From JACNJF01 sp050288105 (GTDB lineage: Bacteria > Pseudomonadota > Gammaproteobacteria > GCA-001735895), in NCBI GenBank assembly GCA_050288105.1, contig JBNKDE010000005.1, positions 124,001 to 188,000 of the forward strand: a stretch of DNA of 64,000 bases, written 5' to 3'. Positions 31,119-40,600 of the stretch are shown in pieces (position 1 is the first letter of the stretch; each line of letters opens with the position of its first letter). The notes beneath the pieces were generated by a model, which ran no database searches, was not told the DNA's origin, and saw nothing but the letters and a program-made list of their open reading frames with translations. The position numbers and the translations under genes were made by a program.

Positions 31119-33667
31119 CTGCGCGCTTTGGTTTTTCGGGTGGCTATCGCCTGAAGCGGGTCATCTGGCCACGGATGTTTCGGGTAGCGTCCTTTCATAT
31201 CTTTTTTGACATCATGGTAAGAGCTGCGCCAGAAGCCAGCAAGATCCTGTGTGATTTGCAGTGGTCTTCCTGCAGGGCTGAGTAAATGCACCAGTAATGC
31301 AACTTTGCCGTTGGCTATGGTTGGGGTTTGTTCGCAGCCAAACATTTCCTGCAGCTTAACCGCTAGTACTGGGGGAGACTGGTTGTAGTTAATGGCAATA
31401 GAAGAACCGGAAGGAACAGAAAAACGTAGCGGAGCCAGTTGATTCAATTTCTGCTGTTGATCCCAGGGGAGTATTGCATGCAGAATGCTCTTTAAATCCA
31501 GCCCTTTAAAATCCTGTAACGAGTTGACCTTGTCTAGATAGGGTGCAAGCCAGTCATCGACTGTTTTGAGTAGGGTTTCTTCTGTTAAATCCGGCCAGTG
31601 CTGATCGCCCTCAACCTGTCGCAATATATTGACCCTGGCACACCATTGCTTAAGTTCGTCATTCCATTTTAATAACTGTAAACCCTGTTGTTGAATAGTT
31701 TGAATTAAAGCTGCGGTTTTGATTTCTGTCGGAACCTTGTCCAGAGTTTTTCTATTTAAAATCAGCGCGCCGATTTTTTGCTGTTGCTCAGCGATAAAGC
31801 GACCCGATTGTTTATCCCATTCGGCAATAGTTTGAGTATTGATAAAATCACTCATGATGCCATCAAATAAGGTTTCATCTAATGCCGTTGCCGAACGAAT
31901 CGCATCACCCTTACCCCCTGCTATATTGCTCACTTCGGCAATGGCGAGCCAGCGACTGTTGCCGAGGTAATGTTGCCCCGGAAGATTGGCGCTACGACCA
32001 TTGGCAAGTTGAAAACCACCTGAGTGTCGACGACGCCCAATGCGGTCTGGATAGGCACAGGCGAGCAGGTAGCCGGTTATCTGTTTTGGTGTTAATAAAT
32101 AACTTTGTGTGTTACAGATTTCGAGATTGCCTAACTGTTGCTCGATCTGTCGGGCCAGTTGCTGGGTGCGATTGAGCCAGCCCTGATGCTGTGCAGGACA
32201 TTTTGCCTCGCCCGTCAAAATATCCATTCGATGACTGATATCCGGATTGTCGCGCGAGAAAGGATCTCGATCCGATAACAGGCTGGCAAGCAGGCAGGCC
32301 CTGTTTGCAAAACCTGTTTCTGCACCACGAATGAGTAAATGAGCCAGCCTCGGATGTACTGGTAAAGCCGACATGGATTGTCCATGCGCAGTGAGCACAT
32401 GGTTTTTGTTCTTGATTTCAAGCGCAGCTAGTGACTGTAATAAATCAATAGCCTGTTGCCAGGGGCCTTTGGGTGGGGGATCCATCCAGCTCAATTCACT
32501 CGGATCATCTATGCCCCATTGCAGTAGCTGTAAAGCTAAGGGGGCAAGGTCAGTATTTAATATTTCCGGGCTGCCATGGGCTGCGAGTTGGTTTTGTTGT
32601 TCGGCTGACCACAATCTATAGCATTTACCAGCACGCAGTCGTCCTGCGCGCCCTGCACGCTGCTCTGAAGAAGCTTTTGATATCTTTACCGTATGCAGGC
32701 CTGACATGCCGGTGGCCGGGTCAAAACGAGACTCACGTGCTAACCCCGAGTCAACCACGATATCTACACCCTCAATGGTGAGGCTGGTTTCAGCGATATT
32801 GGTAGCCAGTACCACCTTCTGATGCTGGGCCTGTTTTCCCGTCAGAGGTGCGATTGCCTGTTGCTGTTGTTCAATAGAAAGATTGCCGTACAGGGGGCGC
32901 AGATGGATGTCGCTGATTTTGCTATCGAGTAACCAGTCTGCAAGTTGGTCTGTACAACGATGAATTTCACCCTGACCCGGCAGAAAGGCCAGCACACTAC
33001 TTGTCGGGTTGTCCAGTAATGCCTGTTTAATGGTGGCAACCATACGATCTACCACCCGGTCTTCGGGTTTTCTGGCGCGCCCATAAATGATATCGACAGG
33101 ATAGGCTCGGCCGGCGCTGGTGACTATCGGCGCATCGTTCAGCATTCTGGCTATCGCTACGCTATCCAGCGTCGCAGACATCATCAGGATTCGTAAACGC
33201 GGACCGCTCAAATCACCCGCAAATAGCTGTTGTCCCTGCAGGCATAGCGCGAGGGCCAGATCCGATTCCAGGCTGCGTTCATGAAACTCATCAAATATCA
33301 CCAGACCAACATCTTCCAGTACAGGGTCCTTCTGCAGCATGCGTGTGAGTATGCCTTCAGTGATGACCTCAATCCGGGTGTGCCTGCTAATCTTGCTATC
33401 CAGGCGCATACGATAACCGATGCGCTGTCCCACTGTTTCGCCGAGCAGGCTGGCCATACGGTAGGCCGCATTTCTGGTCGCGATGCGGCGGGGTTCTAGC
33501 ATGATGATCTTACGACCAGCGAGCCAGGGTTCGTCCAGCAGGGCAAGAGGGACTAATGTCGTTTTACCCGCGCCAGGAGGTGCTTCGAGCACAACCTCGG
33601 TTGATTCAGCAAGGCGCTGTTTGAGCGTAGGTAAAATTTCTTCAACAGGAAGCTTGCCAGGGTTCAA
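31115..33667 (-). CDS. hrpB: ATP-dependent helicase HrpB (DEAH family)
   Basis: The 850-residue protein is a DEAH/RHA-type helicase. Motif I is GAGKTT (32-37), motif II DEFH (126-129), motif III SAT follows in ILMMSATLDS, and motif VI is visible in QRAGRAGR. HA2 and OB-like regions and the HrpB-specific C-terminal domain (RRHSGGFQLANGRSANL; FGCEQTPTIANGKV) complete it. In E. coli it is non-essential and its substrate is uncertain. The start is a TTG at 33667; no in-frame ATG suits better. It converges with the WYL regulator gene. Confidence 0.94.
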   Translation of the reverse strand: MNPGKLPVEEILPTLKQRLAESTEVVLEAPPGAGKTTLVPLALLDEPWLAGRKIIMLEPRRIATRNAAYRMASLLGETVGQRIGYRMRLDSKISRHTRIEVITEGILTRMLQKDPVLEDVGLVIFDEFHERSLESDLALALCLQGQQLFAGDLSGPRLRILMMSATLDSVAIARMLNDAPIVTSAGRAYPVDIIYGRARKPEDRVVDRMVATIKQALLDNPTSSVLAFLPGQGEIHRCTDQLADWLLDSKISDIHLRPLYGNLSIEQQQQAIAPLTGKQAQHQKVVLATNIAETSLTIEGVDIVVDSGLARESRFDPATGMSGLHTVKISKASSEQRAGRAGRLRAGKCYRLWSAEQQNQLAAHGSPEILNTDLAPLALQLLQWGIDDPSELSWMDPPPKGPWQQAIDLLQSLAALEIKNKNHVLTAHGQSMSALPVHPRLAHLLIRGAETGFANRACLLASLLSDRDPFSRDNPDISHRMDILTGEAKCPAQHQGWLNRTQQLARQIEQQLGNLEICNTQSYLLTPKQITGYLLACAYPDRIGRRRHSGGFQLANGRSANLPGQHYLGNSRWLAIAEVSNIAGGKGDAIRSATALDETLFDGIMSDFINTQTIAEWDKQSGRFIAEQQQKIGALILNRKTLDKVPTEIKTAALIQTIQQQGLQLLKWNDELKQWCARVNILRQVEGDQHWPDLTEETLLKTVDDWLAPYLDKVNSLQDFKGLDLKSILHAILPWDQQQKLNQLAPLRFSVPSGSSIAINYNQSPPVLAVKLQEMFGCEQTPTIANGKVALLVHLLSPAGRPLQITQDLAGFWRSSYHDVKKDMKGRYPKHPWPDDPLQAIATRKTKARS

Positions 33668-33950
33668 ATGCTCTTTCTCAGGTTCAGGTATTAAAATAGT
33701 TTAACAGGATTTTGTTCCTAATTTGATAACGAGCTTATTAGCGAGTGTCCGAATAGAAACTGACTCCCCCATGTCAGAAAATTTGTGCAGTTTTACAGGA
33801 TGATGGAACCAGCTACTGAGAAAGTGATCTGAAGCAGGAGCATTTATTTTAGATGACACATTTTTCGTTTACTTTTTCATGATATAGTTTGTGCCCATCC
33901 TAATAGCAATGAAACTACACATACAGGCTTCAACTGGTACACCGGATTAA

Positions 33951-34277
33951 ATGCAAAACCCCTTTTACACTACGGATAATATGAACCGGCGAATGCGTTG
34001 GCTAAGTCCTGCGCTCGTGTTTTTATTACTCTGGGGTGCGATGGCCTTTGCAGTACATACGCATCACAACGATGATCATGATAAGGCGCCTTTTGGAGAT
34101 AGTGAATGTCAACTCTGCCTTTTTGCTTCCATCAGTGCATCGGCTATACCTGCTACTGTAGCTGCGCTAGACTCGGTAGCGTTGCTGCTTTCGGTCTCTG
34201 AGCCCTTAACCGAGACGGTTTACCTTTCCCTTTACCGGCATTCACGACAAGCACGCGCACCTCCCGTTATCTCCTAA
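33951..34277 (+). CDS. Small His-rich membrane protein at the head of the zinc operon (DUF2946-like)
   Basis: The 108-residue protein has one membrane helix (ALVFLLLWGAMAFAVH) followed by a metal-like motif HTHHNDDHDKAPFGDSECQLC and a second hydrophobic segment (SASAIPATVAALDSVALLL). This layout, with CxxC next to histidines, resembles DUF2946-type proteins linked to metal homeostasis. The start at 33951 is uncertain; ATG at 33981 (MNRRMRW) is an equal alternative. It is 84 bases upstream of the ZrgA-like gene and likely belongs to the same operon. Confidence 0.75.
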   Translation: MQNPFYTTDNMNRRMRWLSPALVFLLLWGAMAFAVHTHHNDDHDKAPFGDSECQLCLFASISASAIPATVAALDSVALLLSVSEPLTETVYLSLYRHSRQARAPPVIS

Positions 34278-34361
34278 ATTCCAGACCTTTTTTAATATCA
34301 ATTTTCGGCTCCCCTGTACCTTTGTTCAGGTCGGGTGGCTGCGTGTATTGGGAGATACAAC

Positions 34362-34970
34362 ATGCATTATTCAAAAATTACTCTGCTGCTAGTGATGGCC
34401 TGTTCATCAGCGTCAGCGCTTGCACAAGAACATCGTCAACATGGTGCCCACGAACATGGGGGTGGGCAGCTCAATGTGGCACTTGAAAAAAATACCTTAA
34501 TGGTGGATCTGTCTTTGCCCGCAATGAATGTGGTTGGTTTTGAACATGCTGCAAAAAACCAGCATGAAAAGGATCAGCTCGAACATGCGGAAACACTACT
34601 TAAAGACGGAGTCCGCCTGCTGCAGCCGAGCCCGGCTGGTCAGTGTGAATTGTTGAGCGTTACCATCGAGTCAAAGCTACTTGATCATGAGCATGACGGG
34701 ATGGAGTCTGATCATGCCGAGGAGCATGAAAAAGACGGAATGGAAGCCGATCATGCCGACGAGCATGAGCATCATGCAGATGAAGAACATGCAGACTTTG
34801 ATGTGAGCTATGAGTTTGACTGTAAACAGGCAGACAGGCTCGAACAGTTGGCTTTATCGTTGTTCAGGCAGTTCCCAGGTACGCAACATCTGGAAGCTCA
34901 GGTGATTACCGCCACGTTACAGACTGGTACTGAGCTGAGTGCTGACAACAACATCCTCAACCTTAAGTAA
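34362..34970 (+). CDS. zrgA: ZrgA-like zinc-binding periplasmic protein (DUF2796)
   Basis: The 202-residue protein has a signal peptide (cleavage near ALA-QE) and the DUF2796 pattern of Vibrio cholerae ZrgA: HGAHEHGGGQLNVALE early on and a C-terminal FRQFPGTQHLEAQVIT region. Between them lies a strongly His/Asp/Glu-rich stretch (about 112-155, with repeats of the DHAEEHEKDGME / DHADEHEHH type), a likely zinc-binding loop. In V. cholerae ZrgABCDE forms a zinc importer; that role is established there and inferred here from gene order. GGGAGA precedes the ATG. The frame opens earlier but without a start. Confidence 0.85.
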   Translation: MHYSKITLLLVMACSSASALAQEHRQHGAHEHGGGQLNVALEKNTLMVDLSLPAMNVVGFEHAAKNQHEKDQLEHAETLLKDGVRLLQPSPAGQCELLSVTIESKLLDHEHDGMESDHAEEHEKDGMEADHADEHEHHADEEHADFDVSYEFDCKQADRLEQLALSLFRQFPGTQHLEAQVITATLQTGTELSADNNILNLK

Positions 34971-35022
34971 GTGTCAAAAACGGGGCGGTTACAGGCCGCC
35001 CCATCGACCGGGAGTATTTCGC

Positions 35023-35742
35023 ATGGCTGTACAGGCAGATGCAATCAATATTCAGGATCTCCGTTTTCGCTGGCGTGATGATGGCCCGATGATACTCGAA
35101 ATACCTGAGCTGAGTATTCATCGTGGTGAACGTATTTTTATTAAGGGATCCAGTGGGAGTGGTAAAAGCACCTTACTGAGTTTGATTGGTGGTGTGATAT
35201 TGCCCTTGCAGGGAACGATTTCCGTATTAGGTCAAAGTGTCAGCAAACTAAATGGGTCAAAGCGAGATCACTTTCGTGCAGAGCATATTGGGTTTATCTT
35301 TCAGATGTTTAATCTTATCCCCTATCTATCTGTACTGGATAACGTGTTGCTGCCCTGTCAGTTTTCTCAAACACGTAAGAGCAATATAGAAAAACGTGGT
35401 GCTAATCTTCAGGATGAAGCAATACGATTGCTACAGCATCTTGATTTGCCACCAGAGTTGTTACAGCGACCGGTGACTGAGCTGAGTGTGGGGCAGCAGC
35501 AACGTGTAGCCGCTGCACGAGCACTGATTGGTGGGCCTGAACTGGTTATCGCGGATGAGCCAACCTCTGCTTTAGATGCGGATCGGCGTCGAAACTTTCT
35601 TGATTTGCTGCTTAAAGAATGCGCCGAACAAAATACAACGCTTATCTTCGTCAGCCACGATTCATCTCTGGAATCACAGTTTGATCGCAGTATTCAGCTG
35701 AGTGAAATTAATCTTGCGATGAATGGAGGTGTTGAGTCATGA
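35023..35742 (+). CDS. zrgB: ABC transporter ATP-binding protein of the zinc system
   Basis: The 239-residue ATPase has Walker A GSSGSGKST, the signature LSVGQQQRV and Walker B LVIADEPTSALD. It belongs to the LolD/MacB group of ATPases that partner FtsX-type permeases. I chose ATG at 35023 (GGGAG ahead); the frame is open further upstream through a hairpin (GGGGCGG...CCGCCCC, 34982-35002) that lies between the genes. It overlaps the permease gene by four bases (ATGA). Confidence 0.9.
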   Translation: MAVQADAINIQDLRFRWRDDGPMILEIPELSIHRGERIFIKGSSGSGKSTLLSLIGGVILPLQGTISVLGQSVSKLNGSKRDHFRAEHIGFIFQMFNLIPYLSVLDNVLLPCQFSQTRKSNIEKRGANLQDEAIRLLQHLDLPPELLQRPVTELSVGQQQRVAAARALIGGPELVIADEPTSALDADRRRNFLDLLLKECAEQNTTLIFVSHDSSLESQFDRSIQLSEINLAMNGGVES

Positions 35743-36998
35743 ATATATTGACTCTGGCTCTTAAAAGTATTCTGAATCGAAAATTCACGATTGCACTTAC
35801 CCTGTTTTCCATAGCGCTGAGTATTATGCTGCTGTTAGGTGTAGAGCGTTTACGCAATGACGCGCGGGAAAGTTTTACCAATACCATATCAGGTACAGAC
35901 CTGATTGTGGGTGCGCGCAGCGGCCCGGTTCAGTTACTGCTTTACTCCGTGTTCCGTATCGGTAATCCCACCAATAATGTTTCCTGGGAGAGCTATCAGG
36001 ATATAAAAAATCATAAACTGGTGTCATGGGCGGTGCCGCTTTCATTAGGTGATTCTCACCATGGGTTCCGTGTGCTGGGCACTACGGCTGACTATTTTAA
36101 GCACTATCATTATGGCGATGCCCGCAGCCTGGAATTTAATCAGGGTCTCATGTTTGATGACCTGTACGATGCAGTCATAGGCGCCGATGTTGCGAAACAG
36201 CTTGATTATAAGATAGGTAGCGAAATCATCCTCGCCCACGGTACCGGTGATGTGAGTTTTGTAAAGCATAACGATAAGCCTTTTCGTGTTGTCGGTATCT
36301 TAAGTAAAACAGGTACACCGGTTGATCGAACGGTGCATGTCAGCCTGCAGGCGATAGAAGCCATTCACGTAGGGTGGGAAAACGGTGCACCTAAACCAGG
36401 GTTCCATGCGGATGCAGAAAAGACAAGGCATATGCAGTTGCAACCCAAAACCATAACTGCAGCACTCATCGGGCTTAAGTCCAGAATTGCCGCATTCCGG
36501 GTTCAACGCTTTATTAATGAGTATCCTGAGGAGCCATTGCTGGCAGCCTTACCTGGTGTCGCGCTACAGGAGTTATGGGACACCATGGCGCTGGCGCAGA
36601 AAGCTTTACTGGCGATCTCGGTGCTGGTTGTGCTGGTGGGTATCACGGGCATGGCGACCACGATACTGACCAGCTTAAACGAACGTCGTCGAGAGATGGC
36701 GGTGCTACGTTCAGTAGGCGCCAGACCGTGGCATATCTTTGTGTTATTCGTTGGAGAGGCGGGCGTTGTCATGCTCATTGCTTCCGCCATTGGCATGGCA
36801 GGGCTTTATGCAATCCAGCTTTTTGCGCAGCCGATTATCCAGTCCCAGCTGGGGATTTTTTTACCGCTACATCCGCCGACAGCGCACGAACTGATGTTGT
36901 TGGCGGCAGCCATTGGCGCCGGTTTACTGGTTGGGTTAATCCCGGCCTATCGTGCGTATAGATATTCATTGGCGGATGGTATGACCATCCGCATTTAA
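35739..36998 (+). CDS. zrgC: FtsX-like ABC permease of the zinc system
   Basis: The 419-residue permease has an N-terminal membrane helix (about 17-36), a large periplasmic MacB-like domain (about 40-270) and three C-terminal helices (about 290-310, 340-360 and 385-405) with the LNERRREMAVLRSVGARPW coupling segment. That is the FtsX/MacB topology. Its start overlaps the ATPase gene stop, so translation is coupled. In the Zrg system the ATPase and permease are thought to work with the outer zinc-binding proteins. Confidence 0.9.
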   Translation: MNILTLALKSILNRKFTIALTLFSIALSIMLLLGVERLRNDARESFTNTISGTDLIVGARSGPVQLLLYSVFRIGNPTNNVSWESYQDIKNHKLVSWAVPLSLGDSHHGFRVLGTTADYFKHYHYGDARSLEFNQGLMFDDLYDAVIGADVAKQLDYKIGSEIILAHGTGDVSFVKHNDKPFRVVGILSKTGTPVDRTVHVSLQAIEAIHVGWENGAPKPGFHADAEKTRHMQLQPKTITAALIGLKSRIAAFRVQRFINEYPEEPLLAALPGVALQELWDTMALAQKALLAISVLVVLVGITGMATTILTSLNERRREMAVLRSVGARPWHIFVLFVGEAGVVMLIASAIGMAGLYAIQLFAQPIIQSQLGIFLPLHPPTAHELMLLAAAIGAGLLVGLIPAYRAYRYSLADGMTIRI

Positions 36999-37009
36999 TT
37001 CAGGTGAAG

Positions 37010-37561
37010 ATGATGAAAAATAAATTATTAATAGTAGTAGTGCAGGCTATGGTTATAGCAATGAGCCTGATGGTGAATGTTGCGAGTGCATCAGAAAAGC
37101 CGCAGGAACTGGAATGGCCCGATCTGATGCCTGATGGATATAACCCGGATAAATTGCTGACAGAGTATCAGCAAAAATACAATATTGATGAGTTGCCCGA
37201 CTCTGACCCAACGATAAAAAAATTAATGAGTAAGCTGGAAGAAATACTGGCTGAATCGCCATTAAACACCGCTTTGAATGGAAAACTCATCAAGCTACCG
37301 GGTTATGTGATCCCGGTAGAAACAAACGGACAGCGCTCTAGTGAGTTTTTACTGGTGCCATACTTCGGTGCCTGTATTCATGTGCCACCACCACCGGTAA
37401 ACCAGACCGTTTACGTGAAGACAAGAGATAAAGACGGCGCAGAGATCCGCAAGCTATACGATGTCGTCTGGGTCACCGGTATTATAAAGACTGAAAGATT
37501 ATCTACTGATTTAGCAGAAGCGGGATACACCATAGATGCTGTCGAGGTCACGCCATACTAG
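37010..37561 (+). CDS. zrgD: DUF3299 periplasmic protein of the zinc system
   Basis: The 183-residue protein has a signal peptide (VVQAMVIAMSLMVNVASA) and the DUF3299 core: KLIKLPGYVIPVE, FLLVPYFGACIHVPPPPVNQTVYV, and a DVVWVTGIIKTERLSTDLA tail. ZrgD of the Vibrio zinc importer is of this family. A GTG at 37004 and ATGs at 37010 and 37013 are possible starts; AGGTGA precedes them. It is the last gene of the operon; no zrgE-like gene follows. Confidence 0.85.
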   Translation: MMKNKLLIVVVQAMVIAMSLMVNVASASEKPQELEWPDLMPDGYNPDKLLTEYQQKYNIDELPDSDPTIKKLMSKLEEILAESPLNTALNGKLIKLPGYVIPVETNGQRSSEFLLVPYFGACIHVPPPPVNQTVYVKTRDKDGAEIRKLYDVVWVTGIIKTERLSTDLAEAGYTIDAVEVTPY

Positions 37562-37662
37562 GCTCAGCAGGTAATGCTCTCCACACTTTATGCCTGTGCA
37601 AAAAGAGGGAGAGCCATTACGGGTGAAATGGATGCGAACAGTATTTACCGGTACTTGATCTA

Positions 37663-40600
37663 TTACTCGTTATCCAGCACGTGGAATTCCACTCGCCTGT
37701 TCTGTGCGCGTCCTTCTTCGGTATCGTTTGTTGCGATTGGGCGTTCTTCACCATATCCCACAGACTGTAGCTGTTCAGCCGCAATTCCGTGGGCAACCAT
37801 ATAGTCGTAAACACTTTTTGCGCGCGCTTCGGACAGGCGTTGGTTATTCTTTTTGCTACCCCGGTCATCGGTATGCGCCTGTATTTCGACCCGAACATTG
37901 GGGAACTGAATCAATGCCGCAATGGCTTCATCCAGTTTTACCTTGGCGTCATCGGTCAGCTCAGCCGAAGCGGTTTTGAAGTTGACTCCTACAATCGTGG
38001 TTTCAAAGATGGCGCAACCCACCGCATTGACCGCCGCGCCGGAGACAGTAGTCGGGCATTGGTCTACAGCGTTAAGCACGCCATCGGCGTCATTATCGTT
38101 GGGGCAGCCTGAGGTATCGACCTGGGTCCCTGCCGGGGTTTCAGGACACCGGTCCTGGCTGTCGATAACACCGTCTTTGTCGGAATCGAGGTCGCAACCG
38201 CGTTGATCAACCGCTGTGCCTGGACTGGTGTTCGGGCACTCATCTTTCGAATCGACAACGCCGTCCTGGTCACTGTCCAGCTCACAACCATTGCTATCCA
38301 CTGCAACCCCCAGCGCAGTTGCCGGGCAGTTGTCCTGATCATCAAATACGCCGTCTTTATCGCTGTCCAGACGCACCGGTTTGGGTTTTTGCTGACCAAA
38401 TCTGTACAGCAGTCCGACGGATACAATGGCCGCATCTTCGTCAAAACTCTCTACATCAACGCGCAGGGCGAGATCATTTTCCAGGCCGTATTCCAGGCCT
38501 GCACCCAGCGCGATGTGGCTGCTATGGTCCATCGCGTAAGCGACTGAGCTGCTGATGTCAAACCGTGACATACCTAGTTTCAGGTAAGCTTCCAGACCCT
38601 GATGACTGTAGTCGGTATCGCTGTAAACGTAGTACAGCAAATCTACAGCGCTGACGTCATAATCCAGTGTTCCATTAGGGGTCAGTGTTGTGGTACCCAG
38701 TCGCGAATAGCTTAGTTCAGCACTTATGCGGGGAGTGAAATCCATGCCGATATACAGGCGCAGGCCGGCGTCTTTATCGTCACTTATGCTGTAGATGGTT
38801 CCGGTGGTTTCGGGATTCATTAAAGAGTTGCCAAGCGCCGCGCCAATATAGAATTTATAGCCTTCGCCTGCGGGATCCTCTGCTTTGCTGGTATTGGGGA
38901 TTAGCATTAACGCGGCACAAACCATTGATGCAAACATCAGCAGTGGATGTCGATGACCAGAGGGGCTTGCCCTGGTCAGCCAGCGCCGCGGCACCATTAG
39001 CATTGTAGCGAGTAGCAGGAGCAGTGGGTTCATCGCGCCTATGCCATCCAGACCAGTGTGAATGGTTTGGTTGGCTGCCGCGTCGACATCCTGGTAATCC
39101 GGTTTGCCATCGCCGTCAGAGTCGATGGGCTGTCGGGTCTGGGTCTTTCTGGCATCATCAAAACCATCGCCGTCGCTATCGATGAATCCGTCGATCTGAC
39201 CGTCGTTGTTTGCGTCCTTCCCACCGGCTTCGAGTACGTCATAAATATTGTCGCCGTCGGAATCCAGATCGCGGAAATCGGCAATACCGTCACCATCGGT
39301 ATCGATGGTCTGCAACCCGCTGCCAGCTGCGATACCATTGTTATTGACAGCGGGTGTACCGCTACCCAGTACGCCATCGTCATCCGGGTCGCTGCCACCG
39401 GCTTCGATGACATCCTGGATACCATCGTTGTCACTGTCCAGGTCGCGGAAGTCGGCGACGCCGTCACCATCGGTATCGACCACGCTGCCGTTGTGGTAGG
39501 TAACTACCGCGCTGTCGGCAGAAGTCTCAATAATATCGGCAAGGCCATTACTGCCAACCGGGTAGCTGCTATCAATGCGACCATCATTGTTGCTGTCGAG
39601 TAGCGTGGCGTTGCTTACACCGGATTCTTCGACATCTAACAGCCCATCGTTGTCGCTATCCAGGTCCAGACTATCAACGACGCCGTCGCCGTCACTGTCG
39701 ACCAGGCCGTCGCCTTCCTGACTATCGGGAATACCATCGTTATCATCGTCCAGGTCGATAGCATCCGGGATACCGTCGTTGTCGCTGTCGTCGCGGTCCT
39801 GGAAATCCGGGATACCGTCGTTGTCGCTATCCGGTAACAGCAATGGGGTTGCTGCGATGCCATCATCAAACCCGTCACCATTGGTGTCAGAGAAGCCGTC
39901 CAGCATGCCATCATTGTTATTGTCGATTCCGCCGGCTTCGACAATGTCGAAGATTCCGTCATTGTCCGAATCCAGGTCGTAGGGGTCGGTATCACCGTCG
40001 TTGTCGCTGTCTACCGGTACCAGAGTGACGCCCTGTACCATGCCATTTGCATCAACCGTGGGGGTTGAGCTGCCTGCCACTCCGTCACCGTCAGGGTCAT
40101 CGCCGCCAGCCTCGGTAACATCGGGAATGCCGTCGTTGTCGCTGTCGAGGTCGCGTTGATTCGGGACGCCGTCGTTATCGGTATCCAGCGCATCCAGCAG
40201 GCCGCCCTGTACGACTCCATTCTGGTCTACTGTTGGGATGCCATTACCGATGATGCCGTCACCGTCAGCATCATCACCGCCGGATTCCGTGACATCGGGA
40301 ATGCCGTCGTTATCACTGTCCAGGTCGAGCTGGTCGGGTATACCGTCACTATCAGTGTCGACCGGGGTTAGCGGGCCGCCTGTGACGACAAGTCCATCCG
40401 CATCGACGCTGGGAGCGCCATTACCCATAATGCCGTCAGCGTCAGGATCGCTGCCGCCCGCTTCGATCACATCGGCCAGTCCATCATTATCGGAATCCAG
40501 ATCCAGGTAATCCGCAATGCCATCACCATCGCTATCCACGTTACCCTCGACTGAGTCTGGAATGCCATCGTTGTCGGAATCAATATCCAGGTAGTCAGGC

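Noticed and set aside
33668..33950. A Zur box upstream of the zinc operon
   Set aside because: No GTTATA/TATAAC-type dyad is visible; the region has only AT-rich stretches, so the operator could not be located by eye.
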